NCBI GenBank assembly: GCA_025465135.1
Contig: JAODNA010000196.1
Span: forward strand, 1-59,888
Length of the DNA stretch: 59,888 nucleotides
Direction: 5' to 3'
Source: Frankiales bacterium
GTDB taxonomy: Bacteria > Actinomycetota > Actinomycetes > Mycobacteriales > SCTD01
The position numbers and the translations under genes are program-made. Positions 1 through 9,000 of the stretch are shown piece after piece. Within the stretch, counting starts at the first letter, position 1. Every line of letters begins with the position of its first letter. Below the pieces are notes generated by a model that saw only the letters and a program-made list of their open reading frames with translations, did not search any database and had not been told where the DNA came from.

Positions 1-317
1 CGATGCAGGTGCGGACATCCGACGCACCTGCCCGCGTGCACCACGCCGGTTCGCCGTACTACTTCTGCTCCGACAGGTGCCTGGAGCGGTTCCAGGCAGA
101 TCCCGACCGGTACGCCGGCGGCGACGCCGCGGGCCCCATGCCTGTGGACGGCGGGTCCGGTCGCGATCCCGTGTGCGGGATGTCCGTCGACCTGGCGGCT
201 CCGGGTGCCCGTGCCGTCGTGGACGGCAAGGACTACGTGTTCTGCATGCAGGGCTGCGCCGATGCGTTCGTCGCCGACCCCGGGCGCTACCTCGATCCCG
301 CGACGGCCGGGTCATGA
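1..317 (+). CDS. YHS-domain heavy-metal protein, 5' end outside the window
   Basis: The visible part holds one partial and one complete YHS domain, the small Cys-rich fold linked to copper and heavy-metal ATPases. The first has a C-x3-C pair (CSDRC) followed by FQADPDRY; the second reads DPVCGM, then CMQGC and FVADPGRY. The Met at base 3 is probably the M of the first domain's CGM motif rather than a start, because it sits where CGM falls in the second repeat. The gene therefore begins upstream of the window. Its stop overlaps an ATG at 314 by 4 bp (ATGA), so a coupled gene once followed; that gene appears cut off at the island junction. A role in metal handling is inferred from the family; the metal is unknown. 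Confidence 0.8.
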   Translation, partial: MQVRTSDAPARVHHAGSPYYFCSDRCLERFQADPDRYAGGDAAGPMPVDGGSGRDPVCGMSVDLAAPGARAVVDGKDYVFCMQGCADAFVADPGRYLDPATAGS

Positions 318-367
318 CCGATCTGACCGTCGAAGCCCACGGTCCTGCGGTCGAAGTCAGACCATGA
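314..367 (+). pseudogene. Truncated start of a gene coupled to the YHS gene
   Basis: An ATG overlapping the YHS stop (ATGA) opens a 17-residue frame that stops at 367, a few bases before the att-like sequence at 372-396. A start coupled to a YHS gene, followed by a stop at the island edge, is what insertion into a downstream gene would leave, for example in a heavy-metal P-type ATPase. The remaining 17 residues are too few to identify the family, and this could be a chance ORF. Confidence 0.3.
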
Positions 368-371
368 TCGT

Positions 372-396
372 TGAGTGTCCGAGGACCGACTTCACC
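372..396. repeat. Degenerate att-like copy of the tRNA-Leu 3' end
   Basis: TGAGTGTCCGAGG (372-384) matches 16332-16344 exactly, and GACTT (388-392) follows in the same register as in the full att cores at 2482 and 16335. Three bases between these blocks and those after GACTT differ. It lies where the metal-resistance gene stops and the nuclease cassette starts, so it may be an old left attachment site that has drifted. Confidence 0.4.
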
Positions 397-433
397 AGAG
401 TGCACGTGGCGTCTTCGTCCGTGGCGCCCGACG

Positions 434-733
434 TCACTCCAGCCATAGGCGTTGCTCGAACCCGCCCCGTGCTGCGCGCTTCATGTCTGCTCGGTCTGCG
501 ACTTCGGCGATCGTGACGCCGAGGGACCTAGCTATGGCCGTCAGGACCTCGTAGACGTCGGCTGCCTCTTCCAGACGGTCCTCGACGGCTGCCGCTCGCA
601 ACTCGTGGGCTTCCTCGAGCAGCTTGTTGTCGAGCGCGACTAGGTACTCGGTCGGGTTCAGCTCGCGGACTACGGGCTCGCGTCCGGACCGCCGGATCAG
701 GTCAGGGATGAGATCCCGCACCAACTTGCCCAT
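434..733 (-). CDS. MazG-like (all-alpha) NTP pyrophosphohydrolase
   Basis: A 99-residue protein starting GKLVRDLIPDLIRRSG, with KLLEEAHEL (about 39-47) and EEAADVYEVL (about 56-65). These are the paired E-E-x-x-E and E-x-x-D metal-binding helices of all-alpha NTP pyrophosphohydrolases (COG4997-type), and the family ending RGGF..R.WL is present. Such enzymes hydrolyse (d)NTPs to NMP and pyrophosphate; the substrate is not evident. The ATG at 733 is preferred over GTG at 742 because the family starts at this lysine and AGGGG lies upstream. Its start codon overlaps that of the divergent HNH gene (CATG, 731-734). It belongs to the small accessory cassette with two nuclease-like genes. Confidence 0.75.
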   Translation of the reverse strand: MGKLVRDLIPDLIRRSGREPVVRELNPTEYLVALDNKLLEEAHELRAAAVEDRLEEAADVYEVLTAIARSLGVTIAEVADRADMKRAARGGFEQRLWLE

Positions 734-1778
734 GACTGTCACCCCTGTCGGTTCTACTTCCCCTGTGGAGTTCTACCGGGCTGAACCGACGGCCGTGACG
801 TCGTGGCGCATGGCGGTCCTCATGGGTGCTAACTCGCGCACGTACAAGTTCGCGCTCGGAGAGGCTCTGCTGGAGTTCGCCGAGCAAGGTCGCGACGCGG
901 TGAGCCTGCGCGAGCTCGCTATCCCGTATGCGCTCCGGCTCGCTGAACGCGCCGAGCGGTACCCACAGGGGCCCCTGGCGTCCGTCGGTGGCGCGAGCGA
1001 CTTCCTCGCGCAACTCAAGGCGTCGGGGCCGGAGAGTCTCGAGGCGGGGGCGCCGACCGACCGGCTGACGCGAGCCGCCGTCGAGTCGATGCCTGGCATG
1101 GTCATGCAGAAGTTCCACAACCTCCGCGGTGTTGGCGCGGTCGCGCACCGCTTCTATGACCTCACCGGCAAGGGGGCCGCCCGCCAGGTCGTGCTTCGCC
1201 CCGAGTTGAAGACGGTCGCCGTGCATGCCGCGGCTCTTCGTGCCGAACTTCACGCTCGGTGGTCAGTGGTGGAGACCTGCTTCGACGCGACGCTCGGCCG
1301 CGAACTGATCAGCGCTGGCGTCGTCCTCAGTGCCGACGGCCAGCAGCTCCTTGCACCGATCAGGCGCGTGGCTGTTGCCGGCGCTCGCGCCGCCCTGATC
1401 GGGTTCCAGCACGGCCGTTGCTTCTACTGCCGGATCCCGGTTGGGGACACCCTGCGCAGCGTCCACGTTGATCACGTGTACCCGTTTTCGCTGATGAAGA
1501 CCGGCGCCTGGGCCGGTCCCGATCTCAACGGGGTGTGGAACCTCGTCGTCGCGTGCGCCGGCTGCAACCTAACGAAGAGCGCGCGACTACCAACGCCGGC
1601 GGAGGTCACCCGGCTCCTGCATAGAAACGACGCCATCGCAGCGTCGCCACACCCGCTCAGACGCGCGCTCGAGCTGAGCATGTCGGACACTGCCGGTGCT
1701 CCAGCGACGACGAGTGACGCTCGCGCGGCCTTCGTGCGACAGGTGGACACGGTCGCGACCGATCGGGGCCTGCAGTAA
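732..1778 (+). CDS. HNH endonuclease
   Basis: A 348-residue protein. The HNH domain is C-terminal: C230-x2-C233 zinc pair, H245-V-D247-H248 (first H of HNH), then C275-x2-C278-N279 with KSARLP following. The N-terminal part (WRMAVLMGANSRTYKFALGEALLE) is a conserved helical segment seen in stand-alone HNH proteins. No DNA-recognition domain is recognised. The ATG at 732 overlaps the divergent pyrophosphohydrolase start and has no clear Shine-Dalgarno; GTG at 765 (VEFYRAEP) is an alternative that would remove the overlap. It converges with the GIY-YIG gene, with 5 bp between the stops. HNH proteins of this kind often occur in defence or mobile regions; the target is unknown. Confidence 0.8.
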   Translation: MTVTPVGSTSPVEFYRAEPTAVTSWRMAVLMGANSRTYKFALGEALLEFAEQGRDAVSLRELAIPYALRLAERAERYPQGPLASVGGASDFLAQLKASGPESLEAGAPTDRLTRAAVESMPGMVMQKFHNLRGVGAVAHRFYDLTGKGAARQVVLRPELKTVAVHAAALRAELHARWSVVETCFDATLGRELISAGVVLSADGQQLLAPIRRVAVAGARAALIGFQHGRCFYCRIPVGDTLRSVHVDHVYPFSLMKTGAWAGPDLNGVWNLVVACAGCNLTKSARLPTPAEVTRLLHRNDAIAASPHPLRRALELSMSDTAGAPATTSDARAAFVRQVDTVATDRGLQ

Positions 1779-1783
1779 GCCTG

Positions 1784-2440
1784 TCACTCGCGGCCCGCGG
1801 CTGGTAGGCGCGGCGCCATGCTGCCGCCTGCACCCGGGTTGGGGACTACAGGCAGGGCGTTGGCCCGACTGACAGAGCGCGCTCGCACGCCGGAAAGCTC
1901 GGTGTGGAAGGCATTCCGCGCGTTGCCCTCAAGATTGAGCGGCAGGTCGAGGCGCGCGATCAGGTGATCCTCTAGCTCCCACGGACGTTCGCGCTCCACC
2001 CAGCTCACGAACGCGTGCTCAGACATCCACCGAGATAGAGCCGCTTCCCCCTCGACGAAGGTCATCCGCTTGCCGGAGCCGACGCGGCGCAGCTCGATCC
2101 CAAGACGCTCAGTCAGGAGGCAGCCAAGCGTCTTGCGCAGAGTGGAGCCCTCGGCGTTGCCCGAGCAGTGGGTCTGGAGCCTCTGGCGCAGCTGCCCTCT
2201 GCTCGGCGGACGCCCGCTGCCTGGCGGGCGCTTCGGGCTGATCCCGGTGTAGAGCAGCACGAGGTCGTTCCAGCGGTGACAACCGCGCACATCGATCGCG
2301 CCGGGGATCTCGTTGAACCACCATCCGTATACGCCAGCGACGGCCGGCACCGGATTCGGTCGACATTGGATCTCGTCCCGGCGCCAGAGCTTTGACGGCG
2401 AGAGAAAGGCATCTACTTCTTCAGGCGTGACGGGATCCAC
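1784..2440 (-). CDS. GIY-YIG nuclease-like protein
   Basis: A 218-residue protein with the two GIY-YIG strands, GVYGW (36-40) and LLYTGIS (62-68), then an Arg-rich helix (LRQRLQTHCSG) and a C-terminal WELEDHLIARLDLPLNLEGN. The Glu and Asn of this last segment match the metal-binding Glu and conserved Asn of the fold. It may cleave nucleic acid, but no partner domain indicates the substrate. The start is GTG at 2440 without a strong Shine-Dalgarno. It is the last gene of the left cassette; its 5' end lies about 40 bp from the att core at 2482, so its promoter region may have been changed when the larger element integrated. Confidence 0.7.
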   Translation of the reverse strand: MDPVTPEEVDAFLSPSKLWRRDEIQCRPNPVPAVAGVYGWWFNEIPGAIDVRGCHRWNDLVLLYTGISPKRPPGSGRPPSRGQLRQRLQTHCSGNAEGSTLRKTLGCLLTERLGIELRRVGSGKRMTFVEGEAALSRWMSEHAFVSWVERERPWELEDHLIARLDLPLNLEGNARNAFHTELSGVRARSVSRANALPVVPNPGAGGSMAPRLPAAGRE

Positions 2441-2481
2441 GAGGACGGACCCTAGGCCTCGCCTGAGATGATCTTGAGCTG

Positions 2482-2503
2482 GTGTCCGAGGGGGGACTTG
2501 AAC
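2482..2503 (+). repeat. attL core (copy of tRNA-Leu 3' end)
   Basis: Twenty-two bases beginning GTGTCCGAGG, identical to 16335-16356. On the minus strand they read as the 3' half of the tRNA T-arm plus the acceptor strand and discriminator base. Identity ends sharply on both sides, as expected of a recombination core. Confidence 0.85.
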
Positions 2504-2644
2504 TCCGCCAAGAGCGCATTACCGGTCCCTGTCTTTGGGTGCATTCCGATGCCGGCTAGGACCCGTGACCTGCGGAAATGAGCGACGGTCCACCCGCCGC
2601 GGTCTCCAGCTGGACCCCTCCGGCTTCCGTCTGTGACATCACGC

Positions 2645-2666
2645 TTGTTGTCACCGGGGTTGTCAC
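2645..2666 (+). repeat. Putative integrase/excisionase arm site, left
   Basis: Two TTGTCAC motifs 12 bp apart within a 22-bp block that recurs at 16256-16277 with a single mismatch (CCGGGG against CCGCGG) and in the same orientation. One copy lies just inside each att core, the position of arm-type binding sites of tyrosine integrases. The function is inferred from position. Confidence 0.5.
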
Positions 2667-2861
2667 GGACTGCAACGACCCGGGGTTGCCAAGCGCGCGG
2701 CGGTAGGGGGAGAGGCCCATTGCTCACAGGATTTTCCTAAAGTCGCGCTGCGCATTTCGCTGACATGCCTGCCAGCCACCCCGGTGACGACATGATGAGC
2801 CCGGCGCCCCACCTAAGGGCCTACGTCCCACCCTGGGCGGTATGCGAAAGGGCTTCGTCGA

Positions 2862-4814
2862 GTGACGCAGCTTGGCAACTTCGTCTGGTCCATAGCCGAC
2901 CAGCTACGAGGCGTCTACAAGCCCCACCAATACGGCAACGTCATCCTGCCAATGACGATCTTGCGACGCCTCGACTGCGTGATCGAGCCGCACAAGGAGG
3001 ACGTCCTCAGCCGCGCCAAGAAGATCCGCAACCCGGAGCACCTTGCCCTCGTCCTGCGCAAGGAGTTTGGGCTGCCCTTCTACAACACATCCAGCTACAC
3101 ATTGAAGACGCTGCTGAGCGAGCCTGACAATCTGCGGGCGAACCTCGTTGACTACATATCCGGGTTCTCGGCCAACGTTGCCGACATCTTCGAGCGCTTC
3201 AAGCTCGAGAACGAGCTGATCACTCTGGATGAGAAAGATCGTCTCTTCCTCGTGGTCAGGAAGTTCAGTGAAGTCGATCTTCATCCTCAGTCCCTGCCCA
3301 ACGCGCATATGGGAGATCTCTTCGAGGAGCTGATCCGGAAGTTTGCTGATGCCTCCAACGAGACGGCAGGCGAGCACTTCACGCCTCGCGACGCGATTCG
3401 CCTCATGGTTGAGCTGCTATTCGCTCCAGATGACGAAGCCCTGTCCAGCCCAGGGGTCGTGCGCACCGTGTACGACCCCACTGCTGGCACCGGGGGGATG
3501 CTCTCCGTTGCAGACGACCATCTGCGACGTCTAAATCCAGATGCGCGGCTGGTCCTTCACGGGCAGGAGTTCAACGACCAGTCGTACGCCATCTGCAAAG
3601 CAGACATGATCGCGAAGGGTCAGGATCCGGCAAACATCAAAGTCGAAGACACGCTCGCGAACGACCTGTTCGCCGGCAAGCGGTTCGATTACTGCCTATC
3701 GAACCCCCCTTACGGCGTGGATTGGAAGGCCGCGGAAGCAAAGGTGAAAGCCGAGCGGCAGCGTGATGGGGTCAAGAGTCGATTTGGCGCAGGACTCCCG
3801 GACATTGGCGATGGCCAGATGCTGTTCCTGCAGCACTTGGTCCACAAGATGCGACCCACGTCCGACGGCGGCGGTCGCGGGGCGATAGTGCTCAACGGCT
3901 CACCCCTGTTTACCGGCGACGCGGGATCTGGGCCATCCGAGATCCGCAGGTGGCTGCTCGAGTCCGACTTCGTTGACTGCATAGTCGGGTTGCCGACGAA
4001 CATGTTTTACAACACTGGCATCGCGACCTACGTCTGGGTGCTGGACAACAGCAAGCCGGCGGAGCGCCGAGGCAAGGTCCTGCTGATCGACGGCAGCAGC
4101 TTCTACAGCAAGATGCGTCGCAATCTTGGTGACAAGAGCAGAGAGCTCGGCCACGCTGACGTCGAACGGATCCTCAAGCTGTACGACGCAGCGGAGGACG
4201 GAGAGCACTCGAATCTGTTCGACTACTGGCAGTTCGGTTACTGGAAGATCACGGTCGAGCGGCCGCTGCGACTGAACTTCCTGTGTTCGGAGGAGCGCGT
4301 AGACGTTGCGCTGGCACATGCTCTTCTCAAGCAGCGTGAAGCGGAGTTGCGACCGATCCTGGCGCTGTTCGGAGACAAGCTGTTTAGGGACCGAAACTTG
4401 TTCATCGACAAGATGAAGTCCGCGCTGCGCGAGGCCGGAGTGCGACTCGACGCCAGGGAAATGAAGGCCCTACTCGCTGGACTCTCAGAGCGTGATCCAA
4501 CCGCCGAAGCGTGCGTGGACACGCGGGGGTGTCCCGAACCGGACGTGCAACTGCGTGATACCGAGCAGGTCCCATTTCCAGAGGCCGACCAGAGGTCGTG
4601 CGAGCGCACAGTCGCGGCATTCATGGCTGCGGAGGTGCTGCCCTACGTGCCGGATGCGTGGGTCGACGTGTCGAAGACAAAAGTCGGCTACGAGATCCCG
4701 TTCACGAGACACTTCTTTAGCCGCGCGCCCACGCGCTCGCTCGCCGAGATCGACTCGGAGCTCAACACCCTCGTCGCTGAGATCGTTGGGCTCCTGCAGG
4801 AGATCGAACAATGA
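2862..4814 (+). CDS. hsdM: Type I restriction-modification methyltransferase subunit HsdM
   Basis: A 650-residue N6-adenine DNA methylase. The N-terminal helical HsdM domain is followed by the catalytic fold with SAM motif I (DPTAGTGG, 205-212) and motif IV NPPY (281-284), which places the target adenine. The last about 150 residues probably contact HsdS. It forms the M2S methylase with HsdS and, with HsdR, the restriction complex. The start is GTG at 2862, where the family's N-terminus begins (LGNFVWSIADQLRG). The stop overlaps hsdS by 4 bp (ATGA). It is the first gene of an intact hsdM-S-R operon in the island, with no truncation seen. Confidence 0.95.
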   Translation: MTQLGNFVWSIADQLRGVYKPHQYGNVILPMTILRRLDCVIEPHKEDVLSRAKKIRNPEHLALVLRKEFGLPFYNTSSYTLKTLLSEPDNLRANLVDYISGFSANVADIFERFKLENELITLDEKDRLFLVVRKFSEVDLHPQSLPNAHMGDLFEELIRKFADASNETAGEHFTPRDAIRLMVELLFAPDDEALSSPGVVRTVYDPTAGTGGMLSVADDHLRRLNPDARLVLHGQEFNDQSYAICKADMIAKGQDPANIKVEDTLANDLFAGKRFDYCLSNPPYGVDWKAAEAKVKAERQRDGVKSRFGAGLPDIGDGQMLFLQHLVHKMRPTSDGGGRGAIVLNGSPLFTGDAGSGPSEIRRWLLESDFVDCIVGLPTNMFYNTGIATYVWVLDNSKPAERRGKVLLIDGSSFYSKMRRNLGDKSRELGHADVERILKLYDAAEDGEHSNLFDYWQFGYWKITVERPLRLNFLCSEERVDVALAHALLKQREAELRPILALFGDKLFRDRNLFIDKMKSALREAGVRLDAREMKALLAGLSERDPTAEACVDTRGCPEPDVQLRDTEQVPFPEADQRSCERTVAAFMAAEVLPYVPDAWVDVSKTKVGYEIPFTRHFFSRAPTRSLAEIDSELNTLVAEIVGLLQEIEQ

Positions 4815-6004
4815 CCGGGATCCGTCTCAAGTACGTGGCGGAAGTGCTGGCCGGACAGTCGCCGTCGTCTGCAGACGTCCAACCGCTGAGTGAAGGTCTT
4901 CCGTTCGTGCAGGGCAATGCCGAGTTCGGCGGCAGGACCCCAGTCCCTCAGCTCGAGTGCGCCAACCCGCCTCGGATTGCCGTGGACGGCGACGTTCTCG
5001 TGTCGGTCCGTGCGCCGGTCGGTGCGGTCAACGTGGCAACTGGCAACCTTGGGATCGGCCGCGGACTGTGTGCCGTTAGGCCCCGCACCGTCGATCCCGA
5101 CTACCTCTACTGGTTTCTGGCGTCCTCCAGCCTTGAACTGGAGCGCGTCTCGACAGGGACCACCTTCTCGGCCGTCTCTGCACGGGACGTCGAGAACCTT
5201 CGACTGCCGGCATTCAGTATCGAAAGACAGCGCAATCTCTCGCAGGGTGCGGCTGCCCTTACTGGACGGATCGATCGACTGCTTGCACGGCAGGCGATGT
5301 TGATGCAAAGGCTCGCCGAGCGAAAACTCGCGTTGATCGACGCGGCGGTTTGGCACGGTATCCGGCAGTCTCCTATGGCAGCCACGAACCTGGAGCCAGC
5401 ACCGATGGCGCCCGCGCACTGGGGCCGCGGCAGGAACCGGCGGCTTCTCGCGGAGCGGACGGAGCTGAGTCGAACCGGCGAGGAAGAGATGCTGTCGGTC
5501 TCGCATCTCACCGGCGTCACACCTCGAGCCGAGAAGACCGTGACGATGTTCGAGGCGGAGTCCACGGTCGGCTACCGCTTGGTGTCGCCAGGCGATCTCG
5601 TGATCAACACCATGTGGGCCTGGATGGGCGCCCTTGGCGTGTCCCGCGACAGCGGGATAGTGAGTCCGGCCTACGGGGTCTACAGCTTCCAAGCAGACGT
5701 CGACACTCGCTATTTCGAATACCTCTACCGCTCACGCCCATACGTCACCGAAATGACGCGGCACTCCAGGGGAATCTGGTCATCGAGACTTCGCTTGTAC
5801 CCGGCTGTCTTCTTGAGGCTGAACGTCGTCGTCCCCCCTCGCGAGGAGCAGAGCGAGATTGCGGACTTCCTCGAGGACCGCCTGGCTGGCATCGACACGC
5901 TGCTTGCGAAGACGGAGCGGTTTATCGCTCTCGCGAAGGAGCGACGGGCAGCCTTAGTTGCGATGGCAGTCAACGGTGAACTTGACCGAACGGGAGCTGC
6001 CTGA
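4811..6004 (+). CDS. hsdS: Type I restriction-modification specificity subunit HsdS
   Basis: A 397-residue protein with two variable target-recognition domains separated by conserved helices. The central spacer is near residues 140-180 (ERQRNLSQGAAALTGRIDRLL) and the C-terminal spacer near 340-390 (PREEQSEIADFLEDRLAGIDTLL). Each recognition domain reads one half of a bipartite DNA site, which cannot be deduced here. The ATG overlaps the hsdM stop by 4 bp, and hsdR starts 2 bp after its stop. The recognition halves are the fast-evolving part. No inverted duplicate hsdS copies are present, so phase variation by inversion is not indicated. Confidence 0.93.
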   Translation: MTGIRLKYVAEVLAGQSPSSADVQPLSEGLPFVQGNAEFGGRTPVPQLECANPPRIAVDGDVLVSVRAPVGAVNVATGNLGIGRGLCAVRPRTVDPDYLYWFLASSSLELERVSTGTTFSAVSARDVENLRLPAFSIERQRNLSQGAAALTGRIDRLLARQAMLMQRLAERKLALIDAAVWHGIRQSPMAATNLEPAPMAPAHWGRGRNRRLLAERTELSRTGEEEMLSVSHLTGVTPRAEKTVTMFEAESTVGYRLVSPGDLVINTMWAWMGALGVSRDSGIVSPAYGVYSFQADVDTRYFEYLYRSRPYVTEMTRHSRGIWSSRLRLYPAVFLRLNVVVPPREEQSEIADFLEDRLAGIDTLLAKTERFIALAKERRAALVAMAVNGELDRTGAA

Positions 6005-6006
6005 CC

Positions 6007-9000
6007 ATGGCGCAGCACAACGAGAAGCCGTTCGAGGACGAGTTTTGCGCCCACCTGTCCAACCTCGATCCAAAGACGTGGCAGCCGCTCGACGCGAAGC
6101 CTGGCTCCTGGCTCTACTCGCCAACCGACGACGGCTATGACCGAGCCCGCGCGCTATTCCCTGAGGATCTATTCGCCTGGCTGCAGGACACCCAACCCGC
6201 GGAGCTGGCCAAGGTCGTGAAGCCGACCGCGGGCGAGGCCGAACAGCGCGCGTCTCGTGACGCCCTTCTCGATCGGCTCGTGAAGATTCTCGATTCGCCG
6301 CTCGAGTCCGGCGGAGGGACACTCAACGTCCTCAGACGCGGCTTCAAGCACACGCCGGCTCGATTCGACATGTGCCAGCCAAAGCCCGATACGTCGAAGA
6401 ATGTGCAGACGGGGCAGCGATACAACAAGGTCCGCCTACGCGTGATGCGTCAGGTGCACTACTCCCTCTCGCAGCCGCTGCGCAGCATCGATCTAGTGCT
6501 CTTTGTAAACGGCCTTCCGGTTGCCACGGTGGAGCTGAAGACCGATTTCACGCAGACCGTGCTTGACGCCATTGCCCAGTACAAGCGTGATCGACAGCCC
6601 CGAGATCCCGTCACGAAGAAGACGGAACCCCTTCTCGGGTTCGGCACTCGTGCGCTCGTCCACTTCGCAGTAAGCAACGACGAGGTGTGGATGACGACCC
6701 GGCTGGCCGGAGAGGACACGGCATTTCTGCCATTCAACCGTGGGCGCGACGGTGGTGCCGGCAACCCGCTCAACCCGACCGGATCTCCGTCGGCCTACTT
6801 GTGGGAGCAGGTGCTGCAGCGCGATGCATGGCTGCACATCATCAACAAGTTCCTTGTGATCGAGACAAAGATCGACCGTGACCCGGACACCGGCATCGAA
6901 TCGCGAAAAGTGAGCCTCGTCTTTCCCCGGTATCACCAATGGGAGGTCGTGACGCAACTGGTGGAAGCGGCTCGACGCGAAGGGCCCGGTCAGCGTTACC
7001 TGATCCAGCACTCCGCCGGTTCCGGGAAGACAAACTCCATCGCGTGGACGACCCACCAGCTAGCCAGCCTGCATGGCGTGGATGATGCGCCCGTCTTCGA
7101 TGGCGTGATCGTCATTTCGGATCGCACCGTCCTCGACAGCCAGTTACAAGACGCCATCATGCAAATCGATCACAAGAGCGGCGTTGTAGAAGCGATTGAC
7201 GGCCCAGGGGGCCACGGACTGGGCCCTTCTTCAAAGTCCGGACGGCTCGCGCAGGCACTGCTCGCAGGTCGACGGATCATCGTCTGCACCCTGCAGACCT
7301 TCCCGTTCGCGATGGAGGAGATCAGCCGGAACGGCAGTCTCAGTCAGAAGCGCTTCGCCGTGATTGCCGACGAGGCGCACTCGTCACAGACAGGAGCCAC
7401 AGCAAACAAGCTGAAGCAGGTCCTCACCGCTGACGAGCTGAAGGAGATCGAGGAGGGAGGCGAAGTCGACACCGAGGCCCTGCTGGCCGCGGAGATGACT
7501 GCCCGTGCCGACAATCTCAACCTGTCGTATTTCGCATTTACGGCTACCCCCAAGGGCAAAACCTTGGAGTTGTTTGGCCGAAAGTCGAACGGCGGGCTGC
7601 CGCAGCCCTTCCACGTCTACACCATGCAGCAGGCGATCGAAGAGGAGTTCATCCTCGACGTCTTGCTGAACTACACGTCTTACAAGACGGCATTCCTGCT
7701 GGCGCAGAACGCCGAGTCCCAGGAAACCGTTGACGAGTCACAGGCCACACGGAGCCTGCTCAGGTGGGTCAAGCTGCATCCGACCAACATCGCGCAGAAG
7801 GTGGCGATCATAGTTGAGCACTTCCGCGAAAACGTTGAGCCGCTGCTGGGTGGCGAAGCCAAAGCGATGGTCGTTACAGACTCGCGGAAGGCAGCCGTGC
7901 GGTACAAGACGAAGATCGATGACTACATCCGCGTGCACAAGTATCAGCTGAAGACTCTCGTCGCCTTTTCGGGCGACGTTGACGACGAAGAGTCCGGTCC
8001 TGGTCCGCACAACGAGCGAACGATGAACAAGGAGCTCCGTGGGCGTGGCTTGCGCGAGGCTTTCGCGACGCGTGAGTACCGCATCATGCTGGTCGCTAAC
8101 AAGTTCCAGACGGGATTTGACCAGCCGAAGCTCGTCGCGATGTACGTGGATCGGCAATTGTCCGGCGTTACCGCCGTGCAAACGCTGTCTCGCCTGAACC
8201 GCAAGTACCCAGGGAAGCTCCGAACCTTCGTGCTCGACTTCGTGAACGACCCCGACGAGATCCTGAAGGCGTTCCTGCCGTACTACCGACAGGCGACGCT
8301 AACGACAGCGACCGATCCGAACCTGGTTCACGACCTTCAGATGAAGCTGGATGCCGCGGGCATCTACACGAACGACGAGATTGAAGCCTTGGTCGATGCC
8401 TACGTCCGCGTCAAGGGCAACAACGCCTTAGCGGCGGCGGTGGGCCCCGCGAAGCAGCGATTCCGGGATCGATACGCCTCGGCAGTTGCCCACAATCGCA
8501 AGGACGAGATTGAAGCCCTCGATCTCTTCCGCCGGGATCTCGGCACGTTCGTCCGCCTGTACGACTTCACGTCGCAGATCATCGACTACGGCGACACCGA
8601 CTTAGAGAAGCGCAGCATCTACTACCGACTGCTGGAGCGGCAGATCCGGGCTGGGGCGATCATCGACCCGCTCGACCTTTCCGGATTGGAACTGAGGGCG
8701 AGTAAGCAAGTCCTGAAGGGCGAGCAGCGGCTCGACCTCTCGTCTGGCGAGTCGACTGGACTGCGAGGAATTACTGCTGCTGGCTCGGCTACGAGCCGAG
8801 ATCCGAAGCTTGTCCGCATGGAGGAGATCCTGAGCCGGCTGAACGAGCTGTTCGCTGATGAGGACTTCTCCGAGGCACAGAAGACCTCTTGGCTCGAGTC
8901 GCTGTTCACGGCCCTCCTGGCTGACAAAAAGCTCATCGAGCAGGCCAAGACCAACTCCAGGTCGCAATTCCTGGAGAGCCCGGATCTGACCGACGGCGTG

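Larger units (their letters stand above)
2441..2861. other. Noncoding left end of the integrated element
   Basis: About 420 bp without a convincing gene. It holds the left att core (2482-2503), the TTGTCAC double motif (2645-2666) and the leader of hsdM. An open frame on the minus strand (2452-2727) crosses the att core and has no recognisable features, so it is not called. Confidence 0.6.

Noticed and set aside
2452-2727. Minus-strand open frame of 91 codons across the left att core
   Set aside because: It reads through the att core and arm site, has no recognisable motif, and its composition fits noncoding DNA.
4811-6004. Phase-variable hsdS locus
   Set aside because: Only one hsdS gene exists, with no inverted partial copies or recombinase next to it.
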